From assembly GCA_021776655.1 (NCBI GenBank), contig JAJFFK010000039.1:55059-119058 (forward strand): DNA of 64,000 nt. Reading direction: 5' to 3'. The notes under the pieces were generated by a model that saw nothing but the letters and a program-made list of their open reading frames with translations, ran no database searches and had not been told where the DNA came from. The DNA comes from Henriciella sp. (GTDB lineage Bacteria; Pseudomonadota; Alphaproteobacteria; Caulobacterales; Hyphomonadaceae). The position numbers were made by a program, and so were the translations under genes. Shown in pieces: positions 1 through 8,724 of the stretch. Each line of letters begins with the position of its first letter. The stretch's first letter is position 1.

Positions 1-360
1 CTCAGCACGGCGCGCGATGCGATGGAGGCGCGGCTGAAATCGGAAGCGGGCGTGACCGTGTTTGGCGAGGGCGCTGAGCGGTTGGCGCAGACATCGAACT
101 TTGCGATTGCTGGGTTCGCCGCTGAGACGCAGGTTATGGCGATGGATCTTGGCGGCGTGGCGATATCGTCCGGCGCGGCCTGTTCCAGCGGCAAGGTGAA
201 ACGATCTTTGATCCTGTCGGCGATGGGGGTCGATGATGGGCTTGCACAATCGGCGATCCGCACCAGTTATGGATGGAACACCGATCTATCGGATTTTGAC
301 CGAACAGCGGATGCGTGGCTGGAAGCGGCGCGACGTACGGTCTTGAAGGAAAACGCGTAA
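1..360 (+). CDS. Cysteine desulfurase, NifS/IscS type (3' part only)
   Basis: This is the C-terminal 119 residues of a PLP-dependent cysteine desulfurase; the 5' end lies outside the window. The open frame runs from base 1 through the first in-track ATG at 22, so that ATG is internal. The loop [14 protein letters not shown] carries the catalytic cysteine that takes sulfur from L-cysteine as a persulfide. A tail of the IscS/NifS fold follows ([16 protein letters not shown]). The stop codon overlaps the sufB start (TAATG), so the gene belongs to the suf operon. The operon also encodes SufS further down, so there are two desulfurases. Having the IscS-like one first is common in alphaproteobacterial suf operons. 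Confidence 0.9.
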   Translation, partial: LSTARDAMEARLKSEAGVTVFGEGAERLAQTSNFAIAGFAAETQVMAMDLGGVAISSGAACSSGKVKRSLILSAMGVDDGLAQSAIRTSYGWNTDLSDFDRTADAWLEAARRTVLKENA

Positions 361-1922
361 TGGATTGCTGCGGCGGAATTGATGATCACGACGAAGACTG
401 CGCCGAGGTGAAGGTGAAGGACTCGATTGATGAGGGCACGGTTGCGGCGGCAAAAGCGCTGGAGTCGGAGAACTATTCGGCTGGGTTTTCCACCGAGATT
501 GAGACCGAGTATGCGCCGATTGGCCTGAACGAAGATATTGTCCGCTTCATCTCGGTCAAGAAGGAAGAGCCGGAATGGCTGCTTGCGTGGCGGCTGAAAG
601 CGTATGAGCGCTGGCTGACGATGACAGAGCCTGACTGGGCGATGGTGCGCTATACCAAGATTGACTACCAGAAAATATACTTCTACGCCGCGCCGAAAGC
701 CGGGGCGAATTACGCAACGATTGACGACGTTCCGCAGGAAATTCTCGACACCTATAAGAAGCTTGGCATTCCGTTGAGGGAAGCTGAGGTGTTACTCGGT
801 GTGGAGGGCGCGGCTGAAACGGCGGCGACGGCGCGTGAGACCCCACGCGTGGCGGTCGATGCGGTGTTCGACAGCGTTTCTGTGGCGACGACGTTCCGGG
901 CCGAGCTGGCCAAGGCGGGCGTGATTTTCATGTCGATCTCTGAGGCGGTGCACGAGTATCCCGACCTGATCAAGAAATATCTCGGAACTGTGGTGCCACA
1001 ATCGGACAATTATTTCGCGACGCTGAACTGCGCTGTGTTCTCGGATGGGACATTTGTCTACATCCCGCCGGGAGTGCGCTGCCCGATGGAGCTCTCGACC
1101 TATTTCCGGATGAATGCCGAGAATACCGGACAGTTTGAACGCACGCTGATCATTGCCGACAAGGGTAGCTATGTCAGCTATCTTGAAGGCTGTACCGCGC
1201 CGATGCGCGACGAGAACCAGCTCCACGCGGCGGTGGTCGAGCTGGTCGCACTGGAAGATGCCGAGATCAAATACTCGACGGTGCAGAACTGGTGGCCGGG
1301 CGACGAGAATGGCAAAGGCGGGATCTATAATTTCGTCACCAAGCGCGGCGATTGCCGGGGCGACCGTTCGAAAATCTCTTGGACGCAAGTTGAGACCGGC
1401 TCGGCGATCACCTGGAAATATCCGTCCTGCGTGCTGCGCGGCGACGATAGTGTTGGCGAGTTCTATTCGATCGCGGTGACCAATGGTCGGCAAATGGCCG
1501 ATACCGGGACCAAGATGATCCATCTCGGCAAGCGCACCAAATCGCGGATCATCTCCAAGGGCATCTCGGCGGGCAAATCTGACAACACCTATCGCGGGCT
1601 GGTATCAGTGAACAAGAAGGCTGAACAGGCGCGCAACTTTACCCAATGCGATAGCCTGCTCATCGGCGGCGATTGCGGCGCGCATACAGTGCCCTATGTC
1701 GAGAACCGCCGCATGGATGCGCAGCTGGAACACGAAGCGACAACGACGAAACTGTCGGATGAGCAGCTATTCTACGTGCGCCAGCGCGGCATCGGCGAGG
1801 AAGAGGCAGTCGCCCTGCTGGTCAACGGCTTCGTGCGCGATGTGCTACAGCATTTGCCAATGGAATTCGCGGTTGAAGCGCAAAGCCTGCTGAAGGTGAG
1901 TTTGGAGGGGAGCGTTGGGTAG
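360..1922 (+). CDS. sufB: Fe-S cluster assembly scaffold SufB
   Basis: SufB is the scaffold subunit of the cytosolic SufBC2D complex on which Fe-S clusters are built. Family features are the N-terminal region ([15 protein letters not shown]), the block [32 protein letters not shown] and the C-terminal [22 protein letters not shown] chose ATG 360 because AAGGA lies 9 nt upstream and it overlaps the previous stop. The track start at 315 would overlap the desulfurase by 46 nt. This gives 520 aa, somewhat longer than usual. The extra N-terminus, [14 protein letters not shown], is rich in Cys, His and Asp. An in-frame GTG at 408 is an alternative start but lacks a well-placed ribosome site. Confidence 0.97.
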   Translation: MDCCGGIDDHDEDCAEVKVKDSIDEGTVAAAKALESENYSAGFSTEIETEYAPIGLNEDIVRFISVKKEEPEWLLAWRLKAYERWLTMTEPDWAMVRYTKIDYQKIYFYAAPKAGANYATIDDVPQEILDTYKKLGIPLREAEVLLGVEGAAETAATARETPRVAVDAVFDSVSVATTFRAELAKAGVIFMSISEAVHEYPDLIKKYLGTVVPQSDNYFATLNCAVFSDGTFVYIPPGVRCPMELSTYFRMNAENTGQFERTLIIADKGSYVSYLEGCTAPMRDENQLHAAVVELVALEDAEIKYSTVQNWWPGDENGKGGIYNFVTKRGDCRGDRSKISWTQVETGSAITWKYPSCVLRGDDSVGEFYSIAVTNGRQMADTGTKMIHLGKRTKSRIISKGISAGKSDNTYRGLVSVNKKAEQARNFTQCDSLLIGGDCGAHTVPYVENRRMDAQLEHEATTTKLSDEQLFYVRQRGIGEEEAVALLVNGFVRDVLQHLPMEFAVEAQSLLKVSLEGSVG

Positions 1923-2298
1923 GTTTTTCGCTTTTCTTGCCATGGCGCTTACACTCAGCGGATGCAACTTGTTTGAAGATCCGGTCAGCCGGCAATTATC
2001 GTGGACCAAATCAGCTAAGTTCATGCAAACAGTTCCGTTGAAGCAGACTGAATTGGCCGAAGGTACGGAGCTTGTTGACGCCCTTGCTCGGTTGGAGCAC
2101 TGGGGGTGGACCCGCGAGCAGGTGTTGTTTGTCTGGTATGCACAGCAACTGGAAAGCCCTCTGGCGACGACGACAATAATTTATACCAAGCCAGATAGTA
2201 CGTGGGTGTGTGGACTCAATCGGTTTGTGTTTATCGAACATGCCGATGGGAGTGTCGTTTCGGCGTTAGGCGCGACCGGTGAAGCAGGATGCTTATAA
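1915..2298 (+). CDS. Small outer-membrane-type lipoprotein inside the suf operon
   Basis: This 127-aa protein starts with TTG, 8 nt inside the end of sufB, preceded by a strong GGAGGGG. The N-terminus [17 protein letters not shown] is a classic lipoprotein signal with lipobox LSGC. The later in-frame ATG (1942) would leave too short a signal, so TTG is preferred. The mature part is about 110 aa with two further cysteines (VCGLNR and GEAGCL) and no domain I recognise. It is co-oriented with sufB and sufC, but 77 nt separate it from sufC. An exported lipoprotein has no known role in cytosolic Fe-S assembly, so it may simply have been inserted in the operon. Confidence 0.8.
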   Translation: MGRFFAFLAMALTLSGCNLFEDPVSRQLSWTKSAKFMQTVPLKQTELAEGTELVDALARLEHWGWTREQVLFVWYAQQLESPLATTTIIYTKPDSTWVCGLNRFVFIEHADGSVVSALGATGEAGCL

Positions 2299-2384
2299 GG
2301 GCGGACATGCCGCTTTTATTGAGCTTCCTCGTTCAGCGGCGTTTGGCCCTTTGATTTCTGCACATTAAGCTCTACATGCGCACC

Positions 2385-3146
2385 ATGTTGAAACTTGATA
2401 ATCTATCCGCCCAAGTTGGCGAAGGTGATGCGGCCAAGACGCTGCTGAATGGCTTGTCGCTGGAGGTGCCTGCGGGCGAGGTTCATGCCATCATGGGGCC
2501 GAATGGCGCGGGTAAATCGACGCTGTCTTATGTCCTGACCGGGAAACCGGGCTATCAGGTGCTCGGCGGCACCGCGACGCTGGACGGCGAAAACCTGCTG
2601 GATATGGACCCGGAAGCGCGCGCGACCAGCGGTCTGTTCCTGTCTTTCCAGTATCCGGTTGAGATCCCCGGCGTGCCGGTGATGACGTTCGTGCGCACCG
2701 CAATGAATGCCCAGCGCAAGGCGCGCGGCGAGGATGAAATTTCTGCGCCCGCTTTCATAAAGCTGTCGCGCGAGATTGCCGCGCAACTGAAACTGACACC
2801 GGAGATGTTGAAACGCCCGGTCAATGTCGGCTTTTCGGGCGGCGAGAAAAAGCGGCTGGAAATCTATCAGATGATGATGCTGGGGCCGCGTTTTGCGATT
2901 CTGGACGAGACCGATAGCGGGCTGGACATTGATGCGCTGCGCACGGTGGCGGATGGCGTGAATGCCCTGCGCGCGCCGGATCGAGGCATGCTTGTCATCA
3001 CGCATTATCAGCGCCTGCTCGACTATATCAAACCCGACAAGGTGCACGTTTTGTCAGCCGGAAAAATCATCAAGACGGGCGGGCCGGAACTGGCTCTACG
3101 GCTTGAGGATGAAGGCTATGACGGGGTGATCGGAGAGGCGGCGTAA
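2385..3146 (+). CDS. sufC: SufC ATPase of the SufBCD complex
   Basis: SufC is the soluble ABC-type ATPase that drives conformational change in SufBCD during cluster assembly. Visible motifs are Walker A GPNGAGKST, the SufC-specific signature FSGGEKKR, and Walker B with D-loop FAILDETDSGLDID, followed by an H-loop (VITHYQR). Two ATGs are possible, 2376 and 2385. Neither has a clear ribosome site. The second gives MLKLDNL, which matches family N-termini, so I use it (253 aa). The stop overlaps the sufD start by one base. Confidence 0.96.
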   Translation: MLKLDNLSAQVGEGDAAKTLLNGLSLEVPAGEVHAIMGPNGAGKSTLSYVLTGKPGYQVLGGTATLDGENLLDMDPEARATSGLFLSFQYPVEIPGVPVMTFVRTAMNAQRKARGEDEISAPAFIKLSREIAAQLKLTPEMLKRPVNVGFSGGEKKRLEIYQMMMLGPRFAILDETDSGLDIDALRTVADGVNALRAPDRGMLVITHYQRLLDYIKPDKVHVLSAGKIIKTGGPELALRLEDEGYDGVIGEAA

Positions 3147-4393
3147 TGAGCGCCACAATTGCTGATCTCAAGGCGAAATTCCGCGATCCCAGCCCGGCAG
3201 AGCTGGAACTGATCGCGCGCTATGCGATGCTGCCCGAAGATGGACGGCGGACCCGCGCGTTTGAAGCCTTCGCGCTAACCGGCCTGCCACACCGGCGTAT
3301 GGAAGCCTGGAAGTGGAGCGATTTTCGCAGCGCCCTGAGCGCGGTCGAGAGCGCCAAACATACCGGTCATGGTGCGGCACTGCCGAGCGCAGATGATGCC
3401 ATCGTCCTGCGGGTCTCGGCGAGGGGAATTGACCTGCCCAAGGCCGCGCCAGACGGGTTGATTTTTCATCAGCAGACAGATGCGCCCGCCCTCGGCAATG
3501 CTGAGCAGGTGCCGCTGGCGGCGATGACGGCCGCATTGGTGGGCCGGGTTGGCGGCATGGATACGCTGGTGGTTGAGGTGACAGGTGTGGTCAAAGCGCC
3601 GCTGCACGTGATCTGCGCCGGTGACCGCGACGAGACGAATTTTGCCCGCATACAGGTTGTGGTGCGCCCCGGCGTGTCGCTTGAGATTGTCGAGAGCCAT
3701 CTTGGCGGCGCGGGGTTTTCGTCCTTCCTGATCGAGATTGCGATGCATCAGGGCGGCGCCGTGCGGCGCACCGTATTGCAGCGCGGCGGCGTCGACGAGG
3801 CGCAAGCCATCACGGCGCTGATCGAACTAGGCGAAGGCTCTGTGTACTCGCAAACCGTGCTGGCTTTTGGGGCAAAAGTGGCGCGGATCGAAACGGAGGT
3901 GACGCATCAGGAAAGCGGCAGCAAAGCCGAGCTGAACGCGGCCTATCTCTGCGGCGACGGCTTTCATGCTGACATTACCACGCATGTGCGCCACGGCGCG
4001 CCGTCTTGCACGACACGGCAAGTTACCAAGGGCGCTGTGCTGAACGGCGGCACTGGCGTGTTCCAGGGCAAGTTTCATGTCCCGCGCCATATCGGTCAGC
4101 ATACCTACGCTGACATGCAGCATCAGGCATTGCTGCTCGAAGACGGCGCGCAAGTATTTGCCAAGCCAGAGCTTGAAATCTATGCCGACGATGTTGAATG
4201 CGCGCACGGCAACACGTCCGGGGCGCTGGACCTCGAACAATTGTTCTACTTGCGCCAGCGCGGGATACCTCTGGTACAGGCGCGCGCGATGCTGACGCAG
4301 GCGTTTATCGCTGAAGCACTGGACACTGCGAATGAGGACGCCCGCGTAGCGATGCTTGAGGCGGCGCGGGACTTTCTGGAGGCGGTGAGCTGA
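3146..4393 (+). CDS. sufD: SufD subunit of the SufBCD complex
   Basis: SufD (415 aa) is the SufB paralogue that pairs with it and binds SufC; it is needed for iron entry into the scaffold. It shows a basic N-terminal helical part with RMEAWKWSDFR, a beta-helix core, and the C-terminal motif AKPELEIYADDVECAHGNTSG followed by LFYLRQRGIP, shared with SufB. It is joined to sufC and sufS by one-base overlaps (TAATG and TGATG), consistent with coupled translation at matched levels. Confidence 0.96.
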   Translation: MSATIADLKAKFRDPSPAELELIARYAMLPEDGRRTRAFEAFALTGLPHRRMEAWKWSDFRSALSAVESAKHTGHGAALPSADDAIVLRVSARGIDLPKAAPDGLIFHQQTDAPALGNAEQVPLAAMTAALVGRVGGMDTLVVEVTGVVKAPLHVICAGDRDETNFARIQVVVRPGVSLEIVESHLGGAGFSSFLIEIAMHQGGAVRRTVLQRGGVDEAQAITALIELGEGSVYSQTVLAFGAKVARIETEVTHQESGSKAELNAAYLCGDGFHADITTHVRHGAPSCTTRQVTKGAVLNGGTGVFQGKFHVPRHIGQHTYADMQHQALLLEDGAQVFAKPELEIYADDVECAHGNTSGALDLEQLFYLRQRGIPLVQARAMLTQAFIAEALDTANEDARVAMLEAARDFLEAVS

Positions 4394-5619
4394 TGACCCA
4401 CCGTTCGTTCGACATAGATGCGATCCGCGCTGAGTTTCCGATCCTTGCCCGGCAGGTGAACGGCAAGCCGCTGGTCTATCTGGATAATGCCGCGAGTGCG
4501 CAGAAACCCGATGCGGTGATCGACGCGATGGGAACCCAAGCCCGCACGGCTTATGCCAATGTGCATCGCGGCCTGCATACGCTGGCAAACGAGACCACTG
4601 ACGCCTTCGAGGCGGCGCGCGAAACCGTTCGGAAATTCATCAATGCCGGGTCTGTGAATGAGGTGATCTTCACCAAAGGCGGCACTGAGGCGATCAATCT
4701 GGTCGCGTCCGGGATTGCCGGAGAGATCAAGCCCGGCGACGAGATTGTCCTATCCGTGATGGAGCATCATTCGAATATTGTGCCTTGGCATTTCCTGCGT
4801 GAACGCCATGGCGCGGTGCTGAAATGGGTGGATGTTGATGCGACCGGCGCGCTGGATATGGCGGCGTTGAAAGCGGCGGTCGGGCCGAAGACGCGGATGG
4901 TCGCGATGGCGCATATGTCGAACGTGCTGGGCACGGTGACAGACGCAGCTGAGATTGTCGCAATTGCGCATGCGGCGGGGGCGGAAGTGCTGTTCGATGG
5001 CTGTCAGGCCGGGGTGCATCTGCCTGTCGATGTACAGGCGATTGATTGCGACTATTACGTTCTGACCGGGCACAAGATTTACGGACCGACCGGCATAGGC
5101 GCGCTATATGGCAAGGCGGCGTCGCTAGCGCGACTGCGACCGTATCAGGGCGGCGGTGAGATGATTGAAGTGGTCGAGAAGACCCGCGTGACCTATAATC
5201 AAGCGCCGCACAAATTCGAAGCCGGGACACCGCCAATCCTCGAAGCCATCGGTTTTGGCGCGGCGATCAACTGGCTGGCGCAGTTCGATATGGCGGAGGT
5301 TCAGGCGCACGAGCACGCGCTATATGAACGCGCGATTGAGGGTGTTCGCGGCGTGAATGGCCTGACGGTGCATGGTACAGCGGCGGGGAAGGGGGCGGTG
5401 CTGTCTTTCTCAATCGAGGGTACACATCCCCATGACCTTGCGCAGATTATGGACCGCTACGGCGTTGCTGTGCGTGCGGGGCATCATTGTGCGCAACCCC
5501 TGATGCAGCATCTCGGCGTATCTGCTACGGCGCGGGCGAGTTTCGGGATCTATAATACCGCAGCAGAAGTGGACACCTTCATTGAAGCGCTACACAAAGC
5601 GCGCGGCATGCTTATATAG
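4393..5619 (+). CDS. sufS: Cysteine desulfurase SufS (class II)
   Basis: This is a PLP enzyme of 408 aa that removes sulfur from L-cysteine and feeds it to SufBCD. It shows the SufS start (FDIDAIRAEFPILARQ), the VMEHHSNIVPW segment, the PLP lysine in YVLTGHKIYGPTG near residue 230, and the short class II active-site loop VRAGHHCAQPLMQ carrying the catalytic cysteine near residue 370. No sufE or sufU sulfur acceptor gene follows. The next gene is sufT-like instead. Confidence 0.97.
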   Translation: MTHRSFDIDAIRAEFPILARQVNGKPLVYLDNAASAQKPDAVIDAMGTQARTAYANVHRGLHTLANETTDAFEAARETVRKFINAGSVNEVIFTKGGTEAINLVASGIAGEIKPGDEIVLSVMEHHSNIVPWHFLRERHGAVLKWVDVDATGALDMAALKAAVGPKTRMVAMAHMSNVLGTVTDAAEIVAIAHAAGAEVLFDGCQAGVHLPVDVQAIDCDYYVLTGHKIYGPTGIGALYGKAASLARLRPYQGGGEMIEVVEKTRVTYNQAPHKFEAGTPPILEAIGFGAAINWLAQFDMAEVQAHEHALYERAIEGVRGVNGLTVHGTAAGKGAVLSFSIEGTHPHDLAQIMDRYGVAVRAGHHCAQPLMQHLGVSATARASFGIYNTAAEVDTFIEALHKARGMLI

Positions 5620-5623
5620 GAAT

Positions 5624-6019
5624 ATGATGGCAGACGATTTGACCCCTCGCGATGTGATTGACGTCTCTGCGCCCGCTGCAGAGGAGGCGTCTTCGGCGAT
5701 CCCGCAAAAAGAATTGAACCGGATTACCGATGATCTGATCACGGCGTTCAAATCTGTCTATGACCCTGAAATTCCTGTTGATATTTATGAACTTGGCCTG
5801 ATCTACAAGGTTGATATTGATGATGACCGCAAGGTTGATATCGACATGACGCTGACCGCGCCGGGCTGTCCGGTGGCCGGTGATATGCCGGGCTGGATCG
5901 AAAATGCGGCGCGCACAGTTGCAGGCGTTACAGATGTCGAAGTGCGCCTGACCTTCGATCCGCCCTGGGATCCATCGCGGATGTCAGACGAAGCGCGCCT
6001 GGCGCTGAATATGCTTTAA
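5624..6019 (+). CDS. SufT-like / MIP18-family Fe-S maturation protein (DUF59)
   Basis: This 131-aa protein of the DUF59 (MIP18) family is known in bacteria as SufT, an accessory factor for Fe-S maturation. Motifs are YDPEIPVDIYELGLIY, MTLTAPGCPVAG with the conserved cysteine, and the C-terminal LTFDPPWDPSRMS. The track start at 5582 would overlap sufS by 38 nt. The tandem ATGs at 5624/5627, just after the sufS stop, are the likely start. The N-terminus is acidic and low-complexity. Its place between sufS and sufA matches many alphaproteobacterial suf operons. Confidence 0.9.
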   Translation: MMADDLTPRDVIDVSAPAAEEASSAIPQKELNRITDDLITAFKSVYDPEIPVDIYELGLIYKVDIDDDRKVDIDMTLTAPGCPVAGDMPGWIENAARTVAGVTDVEVRLTFDPPWDPSRMSDEARLALNML

Positions 6020-6054
6020 TTGAAGCGTAAGTGCTTCGTAGTTATATAGAGATC

Positions 6055-6414
6055 ATGGCCAGACGACCGAGACCCAAACTTGTATCTTTGACCGACGCTG
6101 CTGCGACGCGCGTCGCTGAGATTATGACTGACAAAGGCGCAGGTTTCCTGCGTGTTGGCGTCACCAATGGCGGTTGCGCGGGCATGGAATATGTCATGGA
6201 CTATGTTGAAGCGCCGGAGCCGTTTGACGAAATGGTCGAGGACAATGGCGTCAAGATCGTGGTCGATGCCAAGGCCGTGTTGTTCCTGCTTGGCTCAACC
6301 GTCGATTATGAAACAACTGTGCTGTCGGAACGGTTCACGTTTGTTAATCCGAACCAGACCGATGCATGTGGCTGCGGCGAGAGTGTCACTATTACCCCCG
6401 CCGCTGCTGAATAG
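6055..6414 (+). CDS. sufA: A-type Fe-S carrier protein SufA (HesB/IscA family)
   Basis: A-type carriers receive clusters from SufBCD and pass them to apoproteins. The family's three cysteines are present in VTNGGCAGMEY and in the C-terminal ACGCGES. ATG 6055 is chosen (119 aa). The GTG at 6031 would add residues unlike the family. This is the last gene of the suf cluster and converges on the next gene with only 19 nt between stops. Confidence 0.94.
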   Translation: MARRPRPKLVSLTDAAATRVAEIMTDKGAGFLRVGVTNGGCAGMEYVMDYVEAPEPFDEMVEDNGVKIVVDAKAVLFLLGSTVDYETTVLSERFTFVNPNQTDACGCGESVTITPAAAE

Positions 6415-6433
6415 TCTATAATACGCCTGGTGC

Positions 6434-6934
6434 TTATTTCGACGGATTAGTGGCCGCGCAAGAGCTGGCAAATTCGGCAAAGTCAGCATTCATTGGCGGC
6501 AAGGTCAGCGTATATTCGCCAACCCGCGAGATATCGATCGCGACCGCTTCGCCTTTAATGGCTGCATTGAACAGACGTTTGCCTTGCCATGATTTGGTTG
6601 AGACCAGGACTTTTTGAGGCCGCCAATAACCCCATTTTGCGTCTCGCTGTGTATATGAATCGGTCGACATTTCCATATTACGAGATTTCAGCCTTGTGCG
6701 CGGATTGATTGGTGGGGTGCCACTGTCGGTACCATTGAGGTACAGGATCGCTTGAATACCGATTGAGTCAGAGCAAACCAAGGACAGGCTTGGGCCGCCA
6801 ACATCCTGAGCGAAGATGAGGGATGCGCCTGCTTCTTCGTCAAGCTGCCAGCTTGTTTCTGCGGCTTGGACGGTCATCGCGCAACCGAGGCTGGCAATTG
6901 AGGCAATGATGAGGTGGGTGGGGTTGGGGGTCAT
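6434..6934 (-). CDS. Secreted hypothetical protein
   Basis: This 166-aa protein begins with a Sec signal peptide (MTPNPTHLIIASIASLGC...TVQA) probably cut after VQA. The mature part has two cysteines (LVCSDS and SSCAA) that could form a disulfide, and a mixed beta-rich sequence with an RDAKWGYWRPQKV segment. I do not recognise the family. AAGGAG 7 nt before the ATG supports the start. The gene stands alone, facing the suf operon, and its promoter must lie in the AT-rich 210-bp gap shared with the NnrU gene. Confidence 0.75.
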   Translation of the reverse strand: MTPNPTHLIIASIASLGCAMTVQAAETSWQLDEEAGASLIFAQDVGGPSLSLVCSDSIGIQAILYLNGTDSGTPPINPRTRLKSRNMEMSTDSYTQRDAKWGYWRPQKVLVSTKSWQGKRLFNAAIKGEAVAIDISRVGEYTLTLPPMNADFAEFASSCAATNPSK

Positions 6935-7035
6935 GGCAGTCTCCTTCTTTGTTGAATAACGATAACATCATATTGAATAAAGGCAAACAATTTATCGATA
7001 AAAAATAAAACCTAGTGTTTTTAGGTATTTACCGC

Positions 7036-7068
7036 TACAATTGTAACAATATTGACTACAGGTGTAGT
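7036..7068. promoter_or_regulatory. Tandem TACANNTGTA operator (BlaI/MecI/CopY type)
   Basis: Two exact copies of TACANNTGTA are present: TACAATTGTA at 7036-7045 and TACAGGTGTA at 7057-7066. The second extends to the 14-bp dyad ACTACAGGTGTAGT. Their centres are 21 bp apart, two helical turns. TACANNTGTA is the recognition core of the BlaI/MecI/CopY repressor family. A TTGACT that could serve as a -35 element overlaps the second copy. No clear -10 is seen. The site lies 77-109 bp before the NnrU-type gene and 102-134 bp before the leftward secreted protein. No such repressor is encoded in the window. Confidence 0.55.
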
Positions 7069-7144
7069 TTATATGTTCTGAATCGCTTGGCCTCAGAGAC
7101 ATCGATGACTAACGTTCGCAGGTTCAGACAATTGGAGGGCGGGC

Positions 7145-7720
7145 ATGCTCTATTTTATCGCAGGAATGGTCATCTTCTTTGGTGCACACATTTATAGCGC
7201 CGTTCGTATTCGCGGAGAGCATGATATTAAAAACCGCATCGGCTACGGACCCTATATGGGGCTGTACAGCCTTGTCTCTCTGATCGGATTTGTGCTGATC
7301 GTCTACGGGTTCGGCGCCTTGAAAGGTGCTGGCATTCTATACACGCCGCCAAACTGGGCCCGGCACGTGAATATATTGCTGATGATTCCAGCCTTGATCT
7401 TGCTGGTCGCCTCGCAACTGCCGGCAGGACAGATCAAGCGGGTGACGCGCCACCCGATGCTGGTGGCTGTGAAACTGTGGGCGATTGGGCATTTGCTGGC
7501 CAATGGTGAGTTGAACTCGGTGCTGCTATTTGGAAGTTTCCTGGCCTATGCCGTGTTTGATCGGATCAGAGTTAAACGTCGCGGCGATATGGGGCCTGAT
7601 CTGGATGTGCGGGTCGCTGGCAAGATGGATGTTGTGTCGATTATTATTGGCGTTGGCGTATGGACCGCTCTGGCGTTCTGGCTGCACCCGGTTCTGTTTG
7701 GTGTTTCCGTGATCGCATGA
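7145..7720 (+). CDS. NnrU-family integral membrane protein
   Basis: This 191-aa protein has about five to six hydrophobic segments. It shows the NnrU pattern: an N-terminal membrane segment ending GAHIYSAV, GPYMGLYSLVSL, then RVTRHPMLVAVKLWAIGHLLANG, a histidine-containing block typical of the family. NnrU proteins were named from nitrite/nitric oxide respiration clusters, but most copies occur elsewhere with unknown role. GGAGGGCGGGC precedes the ATG. The gene is single and sits downstream of the tandem TACANNTGTA operator. Confidence 0.85.
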   Translation: MLYFIAGMVIFFGAHIYSAVRIRGEHDIKNRIGYGPYMGLYSLVSLIGFVLIVYGFGALKGAGILYTPPNWARHVNILLMIPALILLVASQLPAGQIKRVTRHPMLVAVKLWAIGHLLANGELNSVLLFGSFLAYAVFDRIRVKRRGDMGPDLDVRVAGKMDVVSIIIGVGVWTALAFWLHPVLFGVSVIA

Positions 7721-7816
7721 GAATAAGGCTTGCGCTTTTGTGCGCTGCAACACACTTTTAGGAATGAAGCTGGCTAGCCTGAATGAAGTTGGCCGGTTTG
7801 CAGAGGACATTTGCCC

Positions 7817-8647
7817 ATGTCAGCCCAATCACAAATGCGTCGCAAGACCGTCAGGGATATTGCCAAGGCGAAAGGCGGCTCGCCGCTGGTTTGCCTGACA
7901 GCCTATGATGCGCCAATGGCGCAATTACTCGACCCACATGTCGATGTTCTTCTGGTCGGTGACAGTGTCGGCATGGTCGTCCACGGTCTGCCCTCTACGG
8001 TTGGGGTGACAATGGAGATGATGATCCTGCATGGGCAGGCTGTGATGCGCGGCTCTGTACAGGCCTTCGTCGTCGTGGATATGCCGTTCGGATCCTATGA
8101 AACCAATTCTGATCAGGCGTTTCTGAATGCCGCAAGGATCATGAAGGAAACCGGCTGTCAGGCGGTGAAGATCGAAAGCGGCAGCTATGCCGCGACCCAG
8201 ATCAAACATCTGGTAGAGCGTGGAATTCCTGTAATGGGGCATGTTGGCCTGCGACCGCAAGCGGTGAATGTCGATGGCGGATTTCGCGCTAAGGGAAAAA
8301 CCCAGGCGGAGTGGTCGACAGTCTTGGAGGAGGCCATCGCGGCGGATGAAGCAGGGGCCTTTGCAATCGTGATTGAAGGGGTTGCCCCTGAATTGGCGAC
8401 AGAGATAACCACGCGTGTTTCGTGCCCGACGATCGGCATTGGCGCGTCCGCGAGTTGTGATGGACAGATATTGGTCACCGATGACATGCTCGGCGTGTTC
8501 GATTGGGTGCCGCGTTTTGTGAAGAAGTATGGTGATGTGCGCGGTGAGGTCACACGGGCTGTTTCAGCCTATGCTGATGAGGTTCGCGCCCGACAATTTC
8601 CCGGCACGGAACAGACCTATCAACTGCCTAAACCGCCCGCCAACTAA
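7817..8647 (+). CDS. panB: 3-methyl-2-oxobutanoate hydroxymethyltransferase
   Basis: PanB transfers a hydroxymethyl group from methylene-tetrahydrofolate to 2-ketoisovalerate, giving ketopantoate for pantothenate and CoA synthesis. Family motifs are LTAYDAPMAQLLD, VGDSVGMVVHG, VVDMPFGSYE and IEGVAPELA, followed by IGIGASASCDGQILV. ATG 7817 is chosen (276 aa) because GAGGA lies upstream at a good distance; the track start TTG 7811 is too close to it. panC is not nearby. A near-perfect direct repeat, GAATGAAGYTGGC, lies just upstream. Confidence 0.97.
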   Translation: MSAQSQMRRKTVRDIAKAKGGSPLVCLTAYDAPMAQLLDPHVDVLLVGDSVGMVVHGLPSTVGVTMEMMILHGQAVMRGSVQAFVVVDMPFGSYETNSDQAFLNAARIMKETGCQAVKIESGSYAATQIKHLVERGIPVMGHVGLRPQAVNVDGGFRAKGKTQAEWSTVLEEAIAADEAGAFAIVIEGVAPELATEITTRVSCPTIGIGASASCDGQILVTDDMLGVFDWVPRFVKKYGDVRGEVTRAVSAYADEVRARQFPGTEQTYQLPKPPAN

Positions 8648-8724
8648 CTTCCCGCGTTGCGGGTCTGCGCAGGCGCGGCTAGGGTGCCGAAAATTCAACA
8701 GATTGATGCGTGGAGTAAGCTCTT

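Noticed and set aside
792-1523. 243-aa minus-strand ORF inside sufB
   Set aside because: Shadow of sufB codon bias; the product is Arg/His-rich with no family, and sufB is clearly the real gene.
7015-7197. 60-aa ORF before the NnrU gene
   Set aside because: Runs through the operator and overlaps the NnrU start in another frame, with no ribosome site.
8651-8663. CCCGC-GTT-GCGGG hairpin after panB
   Set aside because: Stem of 5 bp, 3-nt loop and no T-run; too weak to call a terminator.
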